Source: Haplomitrium mnioides (taxonomy: Eukaryota > Marchantiophyta > Haplomitriopsida > Calobryales). Taken from it: 64,000 bases of DNA. The stretch spans positions 62,001-126,000 of the forward strand of contig JBNGIS010034175.1 in NCBI GenBank assembly GCA_049999725.1, read 5' to 3'. The notes beneath the pieces were generated by a model. That model was not told where the DNA came from. It made no database searches and was given only the letters and a program-made list of their open reading frames with translations. The first letter of the stretch is position 1. The number at the start of each line of letters is the position of its first letter. The translations under genes and the position numbers were made by a program. This document shows positions 21,191-33,689 of the stretch, one piece after another.

Positions 21191-23480
21191 TGAGGATCCC
21201 TTAGTGTTTCAACGAGCGACGGTGAGGACTCAAGGAGGATAGGGTTCTAGTAGTAGAGTTAGGCCACAAAGGAGTTTGGGTTAATTAGATATTACAACAA
21301 TTTTGTTCATGCCTATAGTAATCTAGTTTTTGTATATGTGTTGTTACAGTTCATTTAGAGGAGTGGATATTAGGAATAAATTTTGTTAGTATTAGTGGTA
21401 GTTGTAGCAGTTAGTGGTAGTTGTGGCAGTTGCCACTTAACAAGATCGGAGTATTCCCGTGTGGGGTATAACTCCGTGTGAATGTTTTTTTTATATCATC
21501 ATGAATACATTTTAAGCATACTGAGCACTTTGAGCAAAAGACTAGCAGTAGATTTGATCCCGAATGTATGTCGATTTGAGTTGATGATCCTTGATGAGTT
21601 AATAGTGAGATGGTGCAATCTTGCAAGTGTAGCTTGATCTCGTAGATTTCTTTGATTCTTGATTGATAGGCTAGCAGGAATTTAGATCTTGAGTAATGTG
21701 TGGCATGAGTGTTTGATTCATGTTATGCTTGGGTTTTTAATTTGTTGAGGATTGTTGGGCCGACAATAATTCTTGATTCCTTAGAAATTTCAACTTGAAT
21801 CTACAGGTTGGGCTAGGATTGGAGAGGGTGGACTTAGGTGTTGAAGATTTCCTAGCCAAGCCATGGACTCAATCTAGCTAGGCTCTTAATTCTTCTTTTA
21901 GTCAATCTATAAGGAAAATTAACATGTCAGCACATAGAGATATGATCTCCTTTAGTTAGCCCGTCAACATTAAGTATTAAGGGAAATTCATCTAGTTTTC
22001 ATGAAAAGAATGGAAGTGGATAACCTTTTTGAGAGTTCACAAGGATAGAATTCTCAACCTTTGGGTGTTAGGAGAAATACTCACTATAGTTTGGCAAAGT
22101 CTAAATAAGCCAATTCAAGACAATATGTGTATAAGGTGTTAAATATTGAAGAAAAGCGCCTTCCCTCCTTGTTTCTTGGTGGTTCAACCTCTGGTTTTGT
22201 GTCATGTGGATGATAGTAGTGCTATCACTATATTACACGTTTCTATTTCATCAAACTAACGGCGACCTCATGTTTTCATCAGACTAAGTCGATTCAATAG
22301 GCATGAGATTTTTATTCAATCTAAGCAAAAAGGATATTGATTGAAGCGGGATCAACGACATTCATTCGGAGAAGACCAATTTGATTGAGGTTTTTGTTGT
22401 TGAAGACTTGAAGATGAATTGATGCATATCTTGAAGCATATCAAACAGACTTACTTCTAGAAGGATTGTTCAAGTGGACAAGAAGACTTTGCAAAGCACT
22501 TTGAACATCAAAAAGCATCAATTCTTTAGGAAAGGTTGATTAAATTCGAAGAAGAAATAATCAAATTTCACAAATTGCAGCGAGCTATGGAAAAGTTTCA
22601 GCAAAGAAGTCTTTGAAGGTTGAAATGGCAAACGATCACGATTTCGGCACTGATTGAAGCTTTGAAGTGAAACGTTTGACAAGACTTCATTGGAATTTTT
22701 CAATAGTTCAAAAACTAGGGAGCTGAATCGACAATACATTGTTGTTTTGTTGAAAGTTTGACAGTGGGACACATCTGTATATTTTGAAAGTTTGACAAAC
22801 TTGACACTTCAAACTTGTGAAGAGAAAATGCAGTATCACCATTTTGACAAATTCTTTTTAGGCTATTATGAGAGCTCAAAGAATCTCTTTGGTGGAGCTT
22901 GAAATTTTGAAAAGACTTTCATTTAGAGATATCGGTGATATATCCATGTTTTGGAATTTATATTCAAAGATTTTTGAAAGTTCAAAAGTTCTCCTTCGGT
23001 ATTTTCTGAAAGTTTGAAAGAAAGAGTAAGCATCTGGTTCAAGCAGCAATAAATTGCTATTTTGGAAATTTTTGGAAAAAATAAAGAAATATTTTGAAAC
23101 TATTCTAAACTTGGAGGGGAAGCTACCCCTATTATTGAATCAACCAATCCTCAAATGTCACGTATCACTGCTATCTATAGGACTCGTTAAACCTCACTCC
23201 TAGATGCAAGAGATGAGGGAACCATAGTCGAAAGAGATTAACTATAACATCTATTTATACTACAAGGGTGCTTCAACACTTCACTTATGGGACAAAGTGA
23301 AGGTCCTAGGTGAAGCGCTCACAGCTTGGGATATCAGAGCTACTTTCTGAAGCATAAGATTCATAGAAATGCTTCTAAACCACGATTGATTATCAAACCT
23401 AAATTTCTTCAGCTCAACAACAACGTTTCTTCAATCAATTTGTATGCGTGAATTTGGCATTCATTTTCTCATCTAAAGAT
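21191..23480. other. no gene recognised; possible LTR remnant near 21,400-21,560
   Basis: 21,400-21,560 has a run (gtggtagttgtggcagttgcc ... gtgtggggtataactcc) reminiscent of an LTR transcription-start region, but no partner was found. 22,380-23,100 is rich in recurring gaaag/tttga words without coding pattern. Confidence 0.3.
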
Positions 23481-24579
23481 GCAGATTTGATTGCCAACTC
23501 CACGCGATTCTTTCAAGAGTGATTTCACTCCATATGGTTGAAAAATAAATCTAAACATAGAGCTACACTCTCTTCTATTTGCACATTACTGAGCATAACA
23601 ACTCTATTATGTTTCCATAGTGAAGTTTCAATATACACAAAGTTATATTCTTATTCATTGAAACAATACATTTGGAGAATCATTAAGATTTACACAATCT
23701 CTGTATTGTGTATCCATTCACAGCCATTCCATTGATGTTTGGACCAGCCATCCTGATTCTAAGTCAATTGGTTTGATCACATTGGAAGCTAATATATCTT
23801 TCCAACATATTTTGCACATTGTCCTAACTATTGGACTAAAAATTGGATATAGCTTCACATCAGATCACCTCATTTTATATTCTAATAGATCAATATTCTG
23901 TTTTTCATCTAAAAGAAACTACACATTAGCAAATCTAATAGAATCTGGTACACCCAAATTTTCAAGTATCTCTTAATCCAATATTGTTTTATTAGCATAG
24001 CTTAATCTATAAGTGTTAAAAGATTGGCTATAGCTACACCTATATTACACATTCTATTTTCTACATAGTACAGTTTTGTGTAATACCTGTAAGAGGAAAT
24101 TGACCAGTTGTCTCAAAAATCTATTGAAATTTTGAGAAGGCCTAAGAGCCACAACTAGTCCATAGTGTTTCCTGTACATTACATGGCATCTTCAAAGATT
24201 ATTCTCAATATTTATCAGCCACATATATCTTCAAGACTTGATTCAAGAATTCAAAGGACATGGTTGCACATTCAAGAAATCTACATCGACTTCTGCAGAC
24301 TATATCTAGAAGTTGAGACTAAACCAACCTCTGAAACATTGTGGATGTACTCTGAAGGCATGTTGCTGACATCACCACCTATTTTCTGGAAGTTCTGAAG
24401 ATCAACCCTTTGCCTACAACAAGAAGAACAAGGAACATACTTTTCTTATAACTTCTGTTACTGAAACCTATTTTATTTGTTGTTTATAAATCTACACAAT
24501 ATTTAACATTTGGTTTTCTACATTTTGATAAATGTGTTATCTATCTTGAAACCTTTAAACTCTTTCTGCATTCCAAATT
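23481..24579. other. probable copia 5' LTR/leader, boundaries not determined
   Basis: AT-rich, no credible gene. It lies directly upstream of the copia gag start at 24,580, so a 5' LTR and leader are expected here. I could not match it to 34,330-34,560 to define LTR ends. Confidence 0.35.
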
Positions 24580-24665
24580 ATGGAAAAATTAAACCTTAAA
24601 CAGTTGACCATAGAAAGAGACAATTATTTCTCTCGGTCACTAGATGCAACAACCCATCTAGTATC
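24580..24665 (+). pseudogene. copia Gag, N-terminal stub
   Basis: Starts M-E-K-L-N-L-K-Q-L-T-I-E-R-D-N-Y-F-S, the usual opening of plant copia Gag with its Asn-Tyr-x-x-W-like motif, then stops making sense at about 24,665, where the B insertion begins. It continues at 27,270. Confidence 0.7.
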
Positions 24666-25133
24666 CTGTTAGTCAGTCGAAAACAGAGTTACCACAAATT
24701 ATTACAACTTCGGGCAAGGGACCTTCTTTTGACGAGTGAAAGATGTATCTACTAGTCCAAGAAGTAGAACAAGGCCAACTAAGGGCCAAGGGTGGTAACA
24801 ACCAATCATACAACAGATTACGACTGGATTCCACGTACAAGGAGCAAGCTTAAGATCACCAGCAGCATGGCGCAATTACACCAAGAAGAGACTTACCAAG
24901 GAAGTTTAAGGCAGAGAGATCTCAAGAAGAGAAGATTTGGAGCCCAGAGGCAAAGATTGAAAGAGCTGAAAGGAATCAAAAAACCAACAATAGAAGAGGA
25001 ACTTAAGGTATGGCGGGGAGTTATGTCTTTTATTCTTCATCAAGAGTAGTAGTAGGACTCGATGATGAGAAGAAGGGAAGGTGTTCCCAACACATTCCAA
25101 ATTGATGGATTGGAAGGAGAATGAAGACTAAGA
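24666..25133 (+). mobile_element. internal tail of truncated element with LTR B
   Basis: No recognisable coding domain. It ends in a purine-rich tract (ggaaggagaatgaagactaaga) immediately before LTR B, as expected of a polypurine tract, so this is the 3' end of an internal region whose 5' part is missing. Confidence 0.5.
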
Positions 25134-27246
25134 TGACCATTGGAGGGCAACGACAACACCAGAGGGGGTCAAAGGATGCTCAGACTTATTGGGTGTTATC
25201 CGAGTTCCGGAGGTTCTTTCTTTCAGGTTCATCCTACTATCAGGGTTCTGTCGTTTTTATTCGGGTCTAGTTAAGCTTCGGAGTTGATTGAGCAGAATTA
25301 AACATTTTGGTGTGGCGGTCCAACTTCCCCTTAGAAGACGGCGTCGGGCGACACTCTATTGGGAGGACTCAACTATCAGAGTTGGTTGTCTTTGGTACGA
25401 CCTTGTCCTTTATTTCAAACAGTTGCAACGGTCCAACTTCCCCTTAGAAGATGGCATAGGCGGCGCTCCATCTGGCTCAGTCAACTATTAGGGTTGACCA
25501 TGAGAGCGACAGTCACTTATCGGGGTCGACCATCGATCTAATAGATCTTTTACCTTTCGGCTTACATTCCTTGAAATAATTTATGGGGCTGATATTGTCT
25601 TCATCGGAACAACTCAAATCTAGCCGCCTTTAACTTCCTTGGGCCGATTTTAGCTTCATAAGATCAATTCATCGAATGTCCGATCATCGGTACTCTATCG
25701 AAAAAAGTCAACTATTGGGGTTGACCAGAGGAGTCCGATGTTACTCAGCAGAATTCATTGGACCAGTCTGATCATTCTTTTTGGCCGACTAATCCATTCG
25801 TCTAGAAACAGTCTTGTCAACCGACCATTGGGAAACTCCCTCACCATTCAAAAGAAGCCAATGGCAGATGTCGCTACCTTAAGAAATGATGCCATAAAAA
25901 GAGGAAAACATGACATAGTAATGAAGCTAGTAGCGACAACAACAAAGGAGATGTGTGCGCACACGAAGTTAATAGACCTTCCACCACCTAAACAAGATTC
26001 GAATTGCTCGGCGCCACAATCACAGGGCATCGACTAATAAGGGAAAAAACAGAAATCAAAAGAGTAACGAAATCAGCGCTGCAGAGGGTCCAACTACTCG
26101 CTGATACAAAGCAATTGGCACCTATGGAGGAGAATATATAAACATGCCAAAAACACAAAGACGGGGTCGTCAAATTACAAGGAGTGAAAGCAGAGAGGAA
26201 TAGCAGGAGCCCAAGGAGGTTGAGGTGAGAGTGCATATGCAAGCATGGGTACTTTGGAGAGGGGCCTTAGACCGGCAAGGTGGACCCAACTGAGAGCAAG
26301 AGGCTCTAGTGTAGGTTGGATTTGCCCAAGAAACAAGAATACTCACGAAGAGCGCCACTTCTTCAGTCATTTGCATCCACAAGCCTAGCATTGGTAGGCT
26401 GTTACTTTATCGGAAGAATCCCAACAAGCTGAGGTTTCAATTGAGAACTGCATCACCCAGTAAGGCAATCCTCTCTGCCAGCCACAAAGAGTTAGCTCTA
26501 GCAAAGTATAACACCACAAAGGTGGTGTAAGGCTAGTTCAATCTTTTGAGATTGGTTTCCTGACCGTAGCAAGCAAGGCAAGAGGCTTCCATTTCTTCGA
26601 AGGGGAGTGCACGGCAGGAGGGGCGATAAGGGTGGAGTGTAGGGTACTAGTGGCGGAGAGCACCATCTCCCTAGCTGGGGAGTAAGAAATCCAAGCCATT
26701 TAGACGATAGAGGTGAATTTATCTATCTAGCGTGGGTGAGTGGAGTTGCAAGGTGCAAAATAGCACGGAAGAGAGACCTCGGTGATGGTAATAGAGGGTA
26801 GAAAGATAGCCATGAGGAAGGGTCTGATATTGAAGCTTGAAGAGGTAGAGAATTGTGAAGACACCATCCGAAGAGGTTGGTGAGTTCCAGATAATAGTAA
26901 TAGAATTGTAAAGTTCCTAGATTAGAGAGTAGTAATAGTAATTACATTTTGAAGCAAGTTTTGTCCAAATCTCTGAATCCCTCAAGGAACTGGAGAAGAA
27001 ATTTTGGAATAAAGAGGACAATAGATTTACATTCGATGCTCATGATCTGGAGGTAAGGACATGAAAGGATCATTTGGAGGTTTTGTTGTATGGGCATGTA
27101 CAATTAAGAGAAATAGAATACGATAAACCACAGAGTGGTAAATACGATCTTGGGGCCATCTCATAAAAGAACCTTGTAATATCGTGTCACTTTTTTTCTC
27201 TGAAATTGTCTATTGGAGTGCTCAAGACGGATAGGAAGGGCTGACA
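25134..27246 (+). mobile_element. long LTR B
   Basis: Starts TGACCATTGG after a polypurine tract and ends ...CTGACA. It shares the early ggcaacgacaac phrase with LTR D and the U3 block (ggtccaacttccccttagaagacggcg), present here twice, at about 25,317 and 25,431. The 3' end has ctcataaaagaacc, as in C and D. About 2.1 kb. The few frames inside are short. Confidence 0.65.
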
Positions 27247-27269
27247 TATCCAAAAGATAAGAGACCACT

Positions 27270-28240
27270 ATCCATACAGATGAGGATATTACCTTACAAC
27301 AAAAAGCCGAGGCTCTAGTCTTCTTGAGGCATCACCTTTCAGACTCTATGAAAATTCAGTATCTGAATGAGAGAAATCCTAGAATTCTCAGGGATAATCT
27401 AAAAGAAATATTTGACCATACTAAAACTATTCATCTTCCTAAAGCAATGCATGATTGGGTTAATTTAAGAGTACAAGATTTTTCCTCTATCTCAATATAT
27501 AACAATGGAATGTTCAAAATAACATCTCAATTAACTTTATGTAGACACCTTGTTTCCCAAGAGGAATAGATTGAGAAGAAGTTATTCACATTCCATACAA
27601 CAAACATGATTATATCTATTTAGTACAAAAAAAATGAACTTTGCTATATATTCTAAACTCATAGCATATCTACTATTAGCAGAGAAACATCAGGATTTAC
27701 TAATGAAGATTTCAAAAGTAAGACCCCTAGGTACCCAACCTCAAACCCCAACACCTGAAGCACATTATTCCAAGCCAATATATAATAGAGATATGTCTAG
27801 AAAAAACGTCAGATTTGGTTCCTTTAGACATAGCTCTCAAAGGGGTAAAACACCCATAATTGGCAAGAATTAGTAGTTGAAGGGGAGAGGTAGGGGCAGA
27901 GGCAACTCTACAAAATTTTATTAAAGAGGAAGAAGAGGCAAGTCTTCATATAATGACAGAAATAAGCCATCCTCAAGTAATTCAAGAGGACTAGTGGTTT
28001 GCAGTAGATGTGGGACAATGGAGCATACGAATAAAGTTTGCAGAATCGCAGCTCACTTGGAAATATTGTATGCAAAGGACAAAAAACAAAAAGCTGCAAT
28101 AGAGAATCATGGTGTCTTTATAAAACAGACTGATACTCTTGGTGACTATATCAATAAGGAAGAGGATCTGAATACACGTGAGACAAATATGATTCGGTGT
28201 AAAATTCTAAACTACCTCTTGATTATATTCATACATGTAT
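27270..28240 (+). pseudogene. copia Gag, main part with zinc knuckle
   Basis: Frame at 27,324-27,569 (H-H-L-S-D-S-M-K-I-Q-Y-L, F-D-H-T-K-T-I-H-L-P, Q-L-T-L-C) is typical UBN2-type Gag. It passes through a frameshift near 27,570 into A-E-K-H-Q-D-L-L-M-K, then an Arg/Gly/Ser-rich region, and a CX2CX4HX4C zinc knuckle (C-S-R-C-G-T-M-E-H-T-N-K-V-C) at about 28,000-28,045. Stops are frequent between 27,870 and 27,990. Confidence 0.8.
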
Positions 28241-28639
28241 AATAAACAATGGCAGTACTTATACTATTTAAAAATGCAAGTCATGTTTTACCAAGCTTAC
28301 AACCTCACACCAAAAAGTGAGTACTCTAATGGGCAGTAATCAAATTGAAGAAGCCAACGGACTAGTCACTATAAGATTGCCAGAAAGATTTGTTATAAAT
28401 ATAAAATGAGATATTTATGCTCCAAGTGCAACAAAAAATGATTAGTTTCCGTGATATACGAGACATTGATTTCCATATATATACCAGCACTTGTAAAAAC
28501 CAAGTAGTGTTGTATTTGTTAAAGCACAATCCCAAAGGATCTATAATAAAAGAAACTCTATTTGTCCCCCCTTTTGGTTTTAATATCACACAAATACAAA
28601 AATTTCATACTCATGTACAAACAATTAATTATACTAAAC

Positions 28640-29409
28640 TATGACATTATCAATTAGGACATCCGAGCACCACCATGTTTTGAAACATTTAGAAAGTGAC
28701 CCGATCTATTCCCTTAAACAGAAAGCCATCTATAATCGAAAGACCATGTATACATTGTTCTCAATGGAAACTAGCCTTACCACCAACGATCTCCAAGACA
28801 ATTTCGGAAATTCCAAAATTCCTAAAGAGGATACATGCAGATGTGTGTAGTCTTATTGACCAACGTAGTAACCCTTTTGGTACTTCTTGGTGATAATCTG
28901 CACTTCAACTAAATGGTCACAACTATCATTTCTCTCAACCCGTAATTTAGTCTTCTTGAGGATATTGACTTTCATTCTGAAATTGAAAGCTCAATTTCTT
29001 GAAAGTCCCATAAAAGTCCTATGAGTTGACATCAAAAACATTTGATAGATTTTGCATGACTATGGGTATAGATACCCAATACTCTGTCGCGCATGTCCAT
29101 TTTCAAAATGGAATGGCCAAAAAAATAATATGCATCATTCAAACAATTGCTAAACCCATGTTGATATAGACGAATTTACTGGTTTCTTCATGGGGCCATG
29201 TAGTACTGCATGTTGCATCATTATTAAACTATATATAAGCCATCAACATTTAATACATTATCACCTCACCAACTTGCCTATGGTAATGTACCAGATTTAT
29301 TCCATTTAAGAGTTTTTGGTTGTCAAGTTTTAGTTCCAATTATGTGTACTGATCACTAACTTTAGTAAGCCATGGCAAAAAATGACGTAAGATATAGTGC
29401 CAACTATGT
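28640..29409 (+). pseudogene. copia GAG-pre-integrase and integrase remnant
   Basis: Fragments in shifting frames: a Cys pair C-x-x-C preceded by a His (28,700-28,780), then H-A-D-V-C (catalytic D region, about 28,838-28,850), then a later segment with M-G-I-D, Y-S-V-A-H and Q-N-G-M-A (the usual H-x-Q-N-G-x-A-E; about 29,050-29,125). Heavily decayed. Confidence 0.6.
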
Positions 29410-29832
29410 CTAGAAAGATAATACTAAGTTAGAGTAGCAAAAAGAGATTGTTATTATAGAAAGTTGGACACGTGGGAAGAGAAGAGAAAGTCAAATAATT
29501 GAAGTGAAAAAGGGAGTTTCGATAAGGACACGTGGCAAGCGGAGAATTAAAGTAAAGACAAAGTTCTAAAGATAAAGACAAGTGGCAGAAGGAGAATAAA
29601 AGTAAAAGGTGGTCCAATCAGAGTGAGATAGAAAAGAAGGGTCCAATCAGAAGAGGATAGAAAAGGAACCAATAAATTTCCTCCACCTATGTAAGTAAGG
29701 AGCTTTCTATCAAGTATGAAAAGAAAGGAGAGTGCCTTGTTTGGCATCTCCTACCTTGTGGGATTTTGAAGTTCTTATGCACTTCTCTTATATGTGTTTG
29801 TGCTAACTTGTATGCATGTATGTAGTGTTACA
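29410..29832 (+). repeat. 5' LTR of G3 with repeated ACGTG/CCAAT motifs
   Basis: Aligns with the G4 3' LTR (35,684-36,286, reversed) but lacks its first ~160 bases. It ends ...TGTTACA. U3 has CACGTG at 29,469-29,474 and 29,529-29,534, a related CAAGTG at 29,579-29,584, and two GTCCAATCAG motifs (about 29,611 and 29,641). Confidence 0.7.
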
Positions 29833-29833
29833 A

Positions 29834-29845
29834 TGGTGTCAGAGC
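29834..29845 (+). promoter_or_regulatory. primer-binding site of G3
   Basis: TGGTGTCAGAGC lies two bases after the LTR end and differs by one base from TGGTATCAGAGC, the plant initiator-Met-tRNA primer site. Confidence 0.8.
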
Positions 29846-30422
29846 TTGGTCTTCTCTAAAGAAGTGTGGATTACCCCTCTTTGGAGATGCACTAAAGACC
29901 TTTTGGAGTAGTGGAATCTCCACTTTGCATTAACTCCAAGAGAGTTAAACTCTCAAGTTTTCATGAGTAAAAGATGGCGGATATCCCATTCGTTATGAAT
30001 GAAGATAAGAAGTTTGATGTGATACTATGGTAGCTAATTGACAAACATTTTTCTCGTCAAATTTCAGTGTATAATTTTGGGGATGATTTTATGGTTTTTG
30101 TGATGGAATCGAGAGAACTTGTTATCTTTCATGTGGTAAATTATTGTGCTACATGGGAGTGTTTCATTTACGTTTCGTGGTAGATAGAAAATGGATTTGA
30201 ACCAAGCTCCTCTAGAAGAGTTCAATTCAAAGTGTCACATTTCTATTCAAGTAACGTCTAAGCAAATGCACCAAGATTTTGTTGTTCGTAAATTCAAAGA
30301 TAGGTTTTGTGATTCAGTGTTAACATCAACTAAACCTTTTATTTTAACTATTTTATATAATTAGAATATGTACATATTTGTTTTCGTAAAAGTTACAAGT
30401 AGTTAAGTTGTAACAGAAAAAT

Positions 30423-31320
30423 CATGGAGGCTAGTTCCAACAATTTAGAAGAAGGAGCTTTGATGATGGCAAAGTTAGAAGAACTCCAAGTAGCCCTTTT
30501 AGCGAGCCAACAACAAACAAATATATTGATGGCGGAGATGGTGAAAATGTGATTGCAACGAGACAATGAAGAAGGAAATCGAGAAACACTACTTCAAGAA
30601 ATGAGCAAGTCGTGTAAAGTGGAGCCTTATGGAGGAAGCCGCATTGAAAGTGCCATAGAAACACGGGTGTATCAGATGGAAGTTCACATGTCATATTATT
30701 CTCATGCGTGAGATTTGGAGAAAGGACTATTTGCAAGATCCTTTTTAACAGAGCACACATATATTTGGCTACAAGGATTGGAGCGACAAAAAAATGCACG
30801 AGGAGAACAACTTTTGTGGAGGAGCTTTAAAGAGAGCTTATTACAAAATTTCAAAGCAGTGTACTCTATATTAACTACAAGGACTAAACTTTAAAAATTA
30901 GAGCAACAAGGCAACATTGCAAGATACATTGAAGAGTTTCAAAGCCTACAAGTCCAAATTGAAGATATGAGTTCAACTAAGGCTCTCAACAAATTTTTGG
31001 AAGGATTAAAAAAGAAGATTTGAGGGGAAGTTGTGATACGCAATTCTAAGGATGTTAACGAAGCCATCTCGTTTGCTCAAAGAATTGAAAGAACATTGGA
31101 GATTGTGAAAGCAGAAGTTGGCCCCATGCATATGGAGTTGGGACATATTAAAAGATAAGATTTAAATCGCCCCAATCAACAACTAGTAGGACCGCACAAT
31201 GTTATAAAAAGAAAAGCTAAAGAACGATAAGAAACACAACATGTTATAATTGTGGGCGAATAAGGCATATTTCTTTGAATTGTAGAGCAGTACGACGCAA
31301 TCAAAGGCAAGTGCTTCGAC
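30423..31320 (+). pseudogene. G3 Gag with zinc knuckle
   Basis: Starts M-E-A-S-S-N-N-L-E-E (30,423), followed by a coiled-coil-like Glu/Leu/Gln segment, then capsid-type motifs R-Y-I-E-E-F and L-E-G-L-K-K, and a CX2CX4HX4C knuckle (C-Y-N-C-G-R-I-R-H-I-S-L-N-C) near 31,235-31,280. Several TGA/TAG stops. Homologous to 37,905-38,790 (G5) and 52,780-52,100 (G4, reversed). Confidence 0.75.
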
Positions 31321-31357
31321 GACCTCTTCATAATGTCAATAACAAGGAAGAAGAAGA

Positions 31358-31780
31358 ATGTCAAGAAAACAAGGGGCACTAGTAAAAGAACCTCATGGTT
31401 TTGTTGCAATAAAGAAGAAAGGGGAGGAAAGGTTTCGACAAAAGCAAATATACTGTATAGAAAAACAAAAAAATAGAGGACTTATTGTGGTTGATAAATG
31501 GATAGAAAGATCGGCAATAAGAGTTTTGGTGGACTCTAGAGTAGTGGAAAATTATCTATCATGAGCGATAGCCTTGAAGTTGAAGTTGCCAATTGAAAAA
31601 GACAAACACGTGGTGGTTGAAATAGCAAATGGCCAAAGTGAGCCTATTGAATGTCTGTCTCATACTATAGCTCTACATTTAGACAACTATAAAGAGAATT
31701 TGGAGTGGAAGATCACAACATTGGCTAGATACGATGCGATTCTTGGAATGAAATGGCTACAAAGATATAACATTTAAGTA
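31358..31780 (+). pseudogene. G3 protease
   Basis: Frame with A-I-R-V-L-V-D-S-R, a TGA at about 31,562, then L-P-I-E-K and Y-D-A-I-L-G-M-K-W-L. The active-site triplet is D-S-R instead of D-S-G or D-T-G, so it should be inactive. G5 has the same D-S-R. Confidence 0.7.
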
Positions 31781-32049
31781 TATTGGTGTAAGAAGAAACT
31801 CACAACTTCTCAATAAAAGATTTGAGGAGATAGAGTACAACCTCATTCAAGACACCTTCCCTTATATGTGATTGGAGAAAATTCAATCATAAAACAAGAT
31901 CCAATGTTTTTAAGGCTCATATATGAACTCATAGTTGAGAAAAGAGGACTCAAAGCATAAAGTTCTCCACAATCTTCAAGGTATTTTGAAGGAGTTTCAT
32001 GACATCTTTCCCAAGGATTAACCCCATGGACTCCTACCCAAACGATGCA

Positions 32050-32760
32050 TTGATCACAAGATTGAGGTTATTCTAGAAAGTATTCCACCATGCAAAACAC
32101 CACATCGATTCCCTCCTCATGAACTCAAGGAATGCAAATTTCAGATTACTAAGTTCTTGGAGACGGGGTTCATTCAGCCAAACATATCTCCCTATGGTGC
32201 ACCAATATTATTTGTGAAAATGAAAGATGGGAGTATGAGAATGTGTATTGACTATTGAGCACTAAACCAACAAACGATGAAAAATAAATATTTATTACCT
32301 AGAATGGCTGATTTGTTTGATCAAATTCAAGGAACAAGCCACTTTACAAAGTTGGATTTGAGAAGTGGATAAAATCAAATCCAAATTGGAGAAGGTGATG
32401 TGCAAAAAACAATATTTCGAAGTAGATATGGGCATTTTGAAAATCTTCTTATGCTTTTTGGATTAACTAATGCTCCTGCAACATTTATGAGTCTTATAAA
32501 TGATTTTTTTATCTTGTTTGGATAAGTTTGTTACTGTATTTTTGGATGACATTCTCATTTACAACAAAAATCTTCAAGAGCATCAACAACAACTTCATAC
32601 AGTATTAAAGATACTTCAAAATCACAAGCTATATGTGAAGATGTCACAATTTGAAATTGGGAAAAGGGAGGTCGACTACTTGGGTCATCGTGTGAGTGCA
32701 TATGGAGTCCAAGTTATGGATAAGAAAGTAGAGGCAATTCAAAAAGGAAGCTCGTAGTGG
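32050..32760 (+). pseudogene. G3 reverse transcriptase
   Basis: Pieces show [24 protein letters not shown] and the catalytic box F-L-D-D-I-L-I-Y (about 32,540), which retains both aspartates. Stops at about 32,258 and 32,371 and a frameshift near 32,505 break it. Confidence 0.8.
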
Positions 32761-33480
32761 TCATACACAAGTAAGAGGATTTTTTAGGTTAACCAGATTT
32801 TATCGTCGATTTGTGATAGGTTTTGAACAAATAACAGAACCATTGACCAACTTGCTCAAGAAAAGTCATACGTTAATATGCGGAGCTATAGAAGAGTTGG
32901 CGTTTCAAGCATTGGAGAAATCACTTCTTCATGCTCTTATTCTTAAATGGTGTGATTCTCAACAACTAATCAAACTTTCAATGGATGCATCAGGAAAAGC
33001 CATAGGTAGAGTTTTGCAATAAGAATAAGAGGATGATCACATCCTATTGCCTTGTTTTCTAAAAAATTAAGCGATGCATAGCAAAACTACCACACCTTAG
33101 AACATGAAGAATTGGTGATTATGTTATCAACCAAACATTTGAAGCACTATCTAAGAGAAAAGAAGTTTTTGGTCAAAACCAACCATAAGCCTTTAATGTA
33201 TCCAGAAACTCAAAAAGAGATCTAGAAAGGTAGATTCGATAGGCGGAGTGGCAACAATGGTTCCATATGAAGATGGTTTATATGGAAGGAAAATGTCATA
33301 TTCAAGATGCATTGACACGCATGCCTCAACTCAAAATCATGTCTGAAATCACAATTCATCCTACTTGGTGGGCAGAAATGTTGGCTGCAGTAAAGATTGA
33401 TGAAGAGATCAATGTCGCAAACAAAAAAGTTGGTGAAAGAAGTGAGAGGATTGATTTTCTTCCATGATAAGGTATAGATT
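32761..33480 (+). pseudogene. G3 RNase H and spacer
   Basis: F-R-L-T-R-F-Y-R-R-F-V (end of RT), E-E-L-A-F-Q-A-L, M-D-A-S-G-K-A-I-G (RNase H), T-K-H-L-K-H-Y, V-K-T-N-H-K-P-L, then a linker to I-H-P-T-W-W. Stops mostly replace Gln. Parallel to 40,256-40,845 in G5. Confidence 0.75.
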
Positions 33481-33565
33481 CCCAATAATGGTAAGCTTCC
33501 CTGTGAAATTTGTTTTTAAAACATATGATTCCATAGCGGGTGGCCAGGTTTACGCCTAGTGACAT
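33481..33565 (+). pseudogene. G3 integrase stub
   Basis: I-P-N-N-G-K-L-P then A-G-G-x-P-G: the start of an H2C2 integrase domain, cut before the catalytic core. Confidence 0.55.
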
Positions 33566-33689
33566 TCTTCCCTTAAACATGATAGATTTTCCCTGCTATA
33601 AGCTATGAGGTAGCTTTCATATAGATCTAGGCATCTAATAGCCTATATAGGTATGTTGTCACAACATCTATCTGATGTGAAATAAGCTA

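Larger units (their letters stand above)
29410..33565 (+). mobile_element. Ty3 chromovirus-like element G3, 3'-truncated
   Basis: Has a 5' LTR, PBS, gag, protease, RT, RNase H and the first part of integrase, then stops at about 33,565 where copia resumes. It is a close relative of G4 and G5. The missing integrase, chromodomain and 3' LTR imply a deletion after insertion into the copia element. Confidence 0.8.

Noticed and set aside
21191-23480. tRNA, rRNA or small RNA genes in the gene-free stretches
   Set aside because: No cloverleaf, A/B box pair or rRNA-like block was recognised by eye here or elsewhere in the window.
25134-27246. Protein-coding genes in the GC-richer stretch 25,100-27,250
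   Set aside because: Only short frames on both strands; the DNA matches the other long LTRs.
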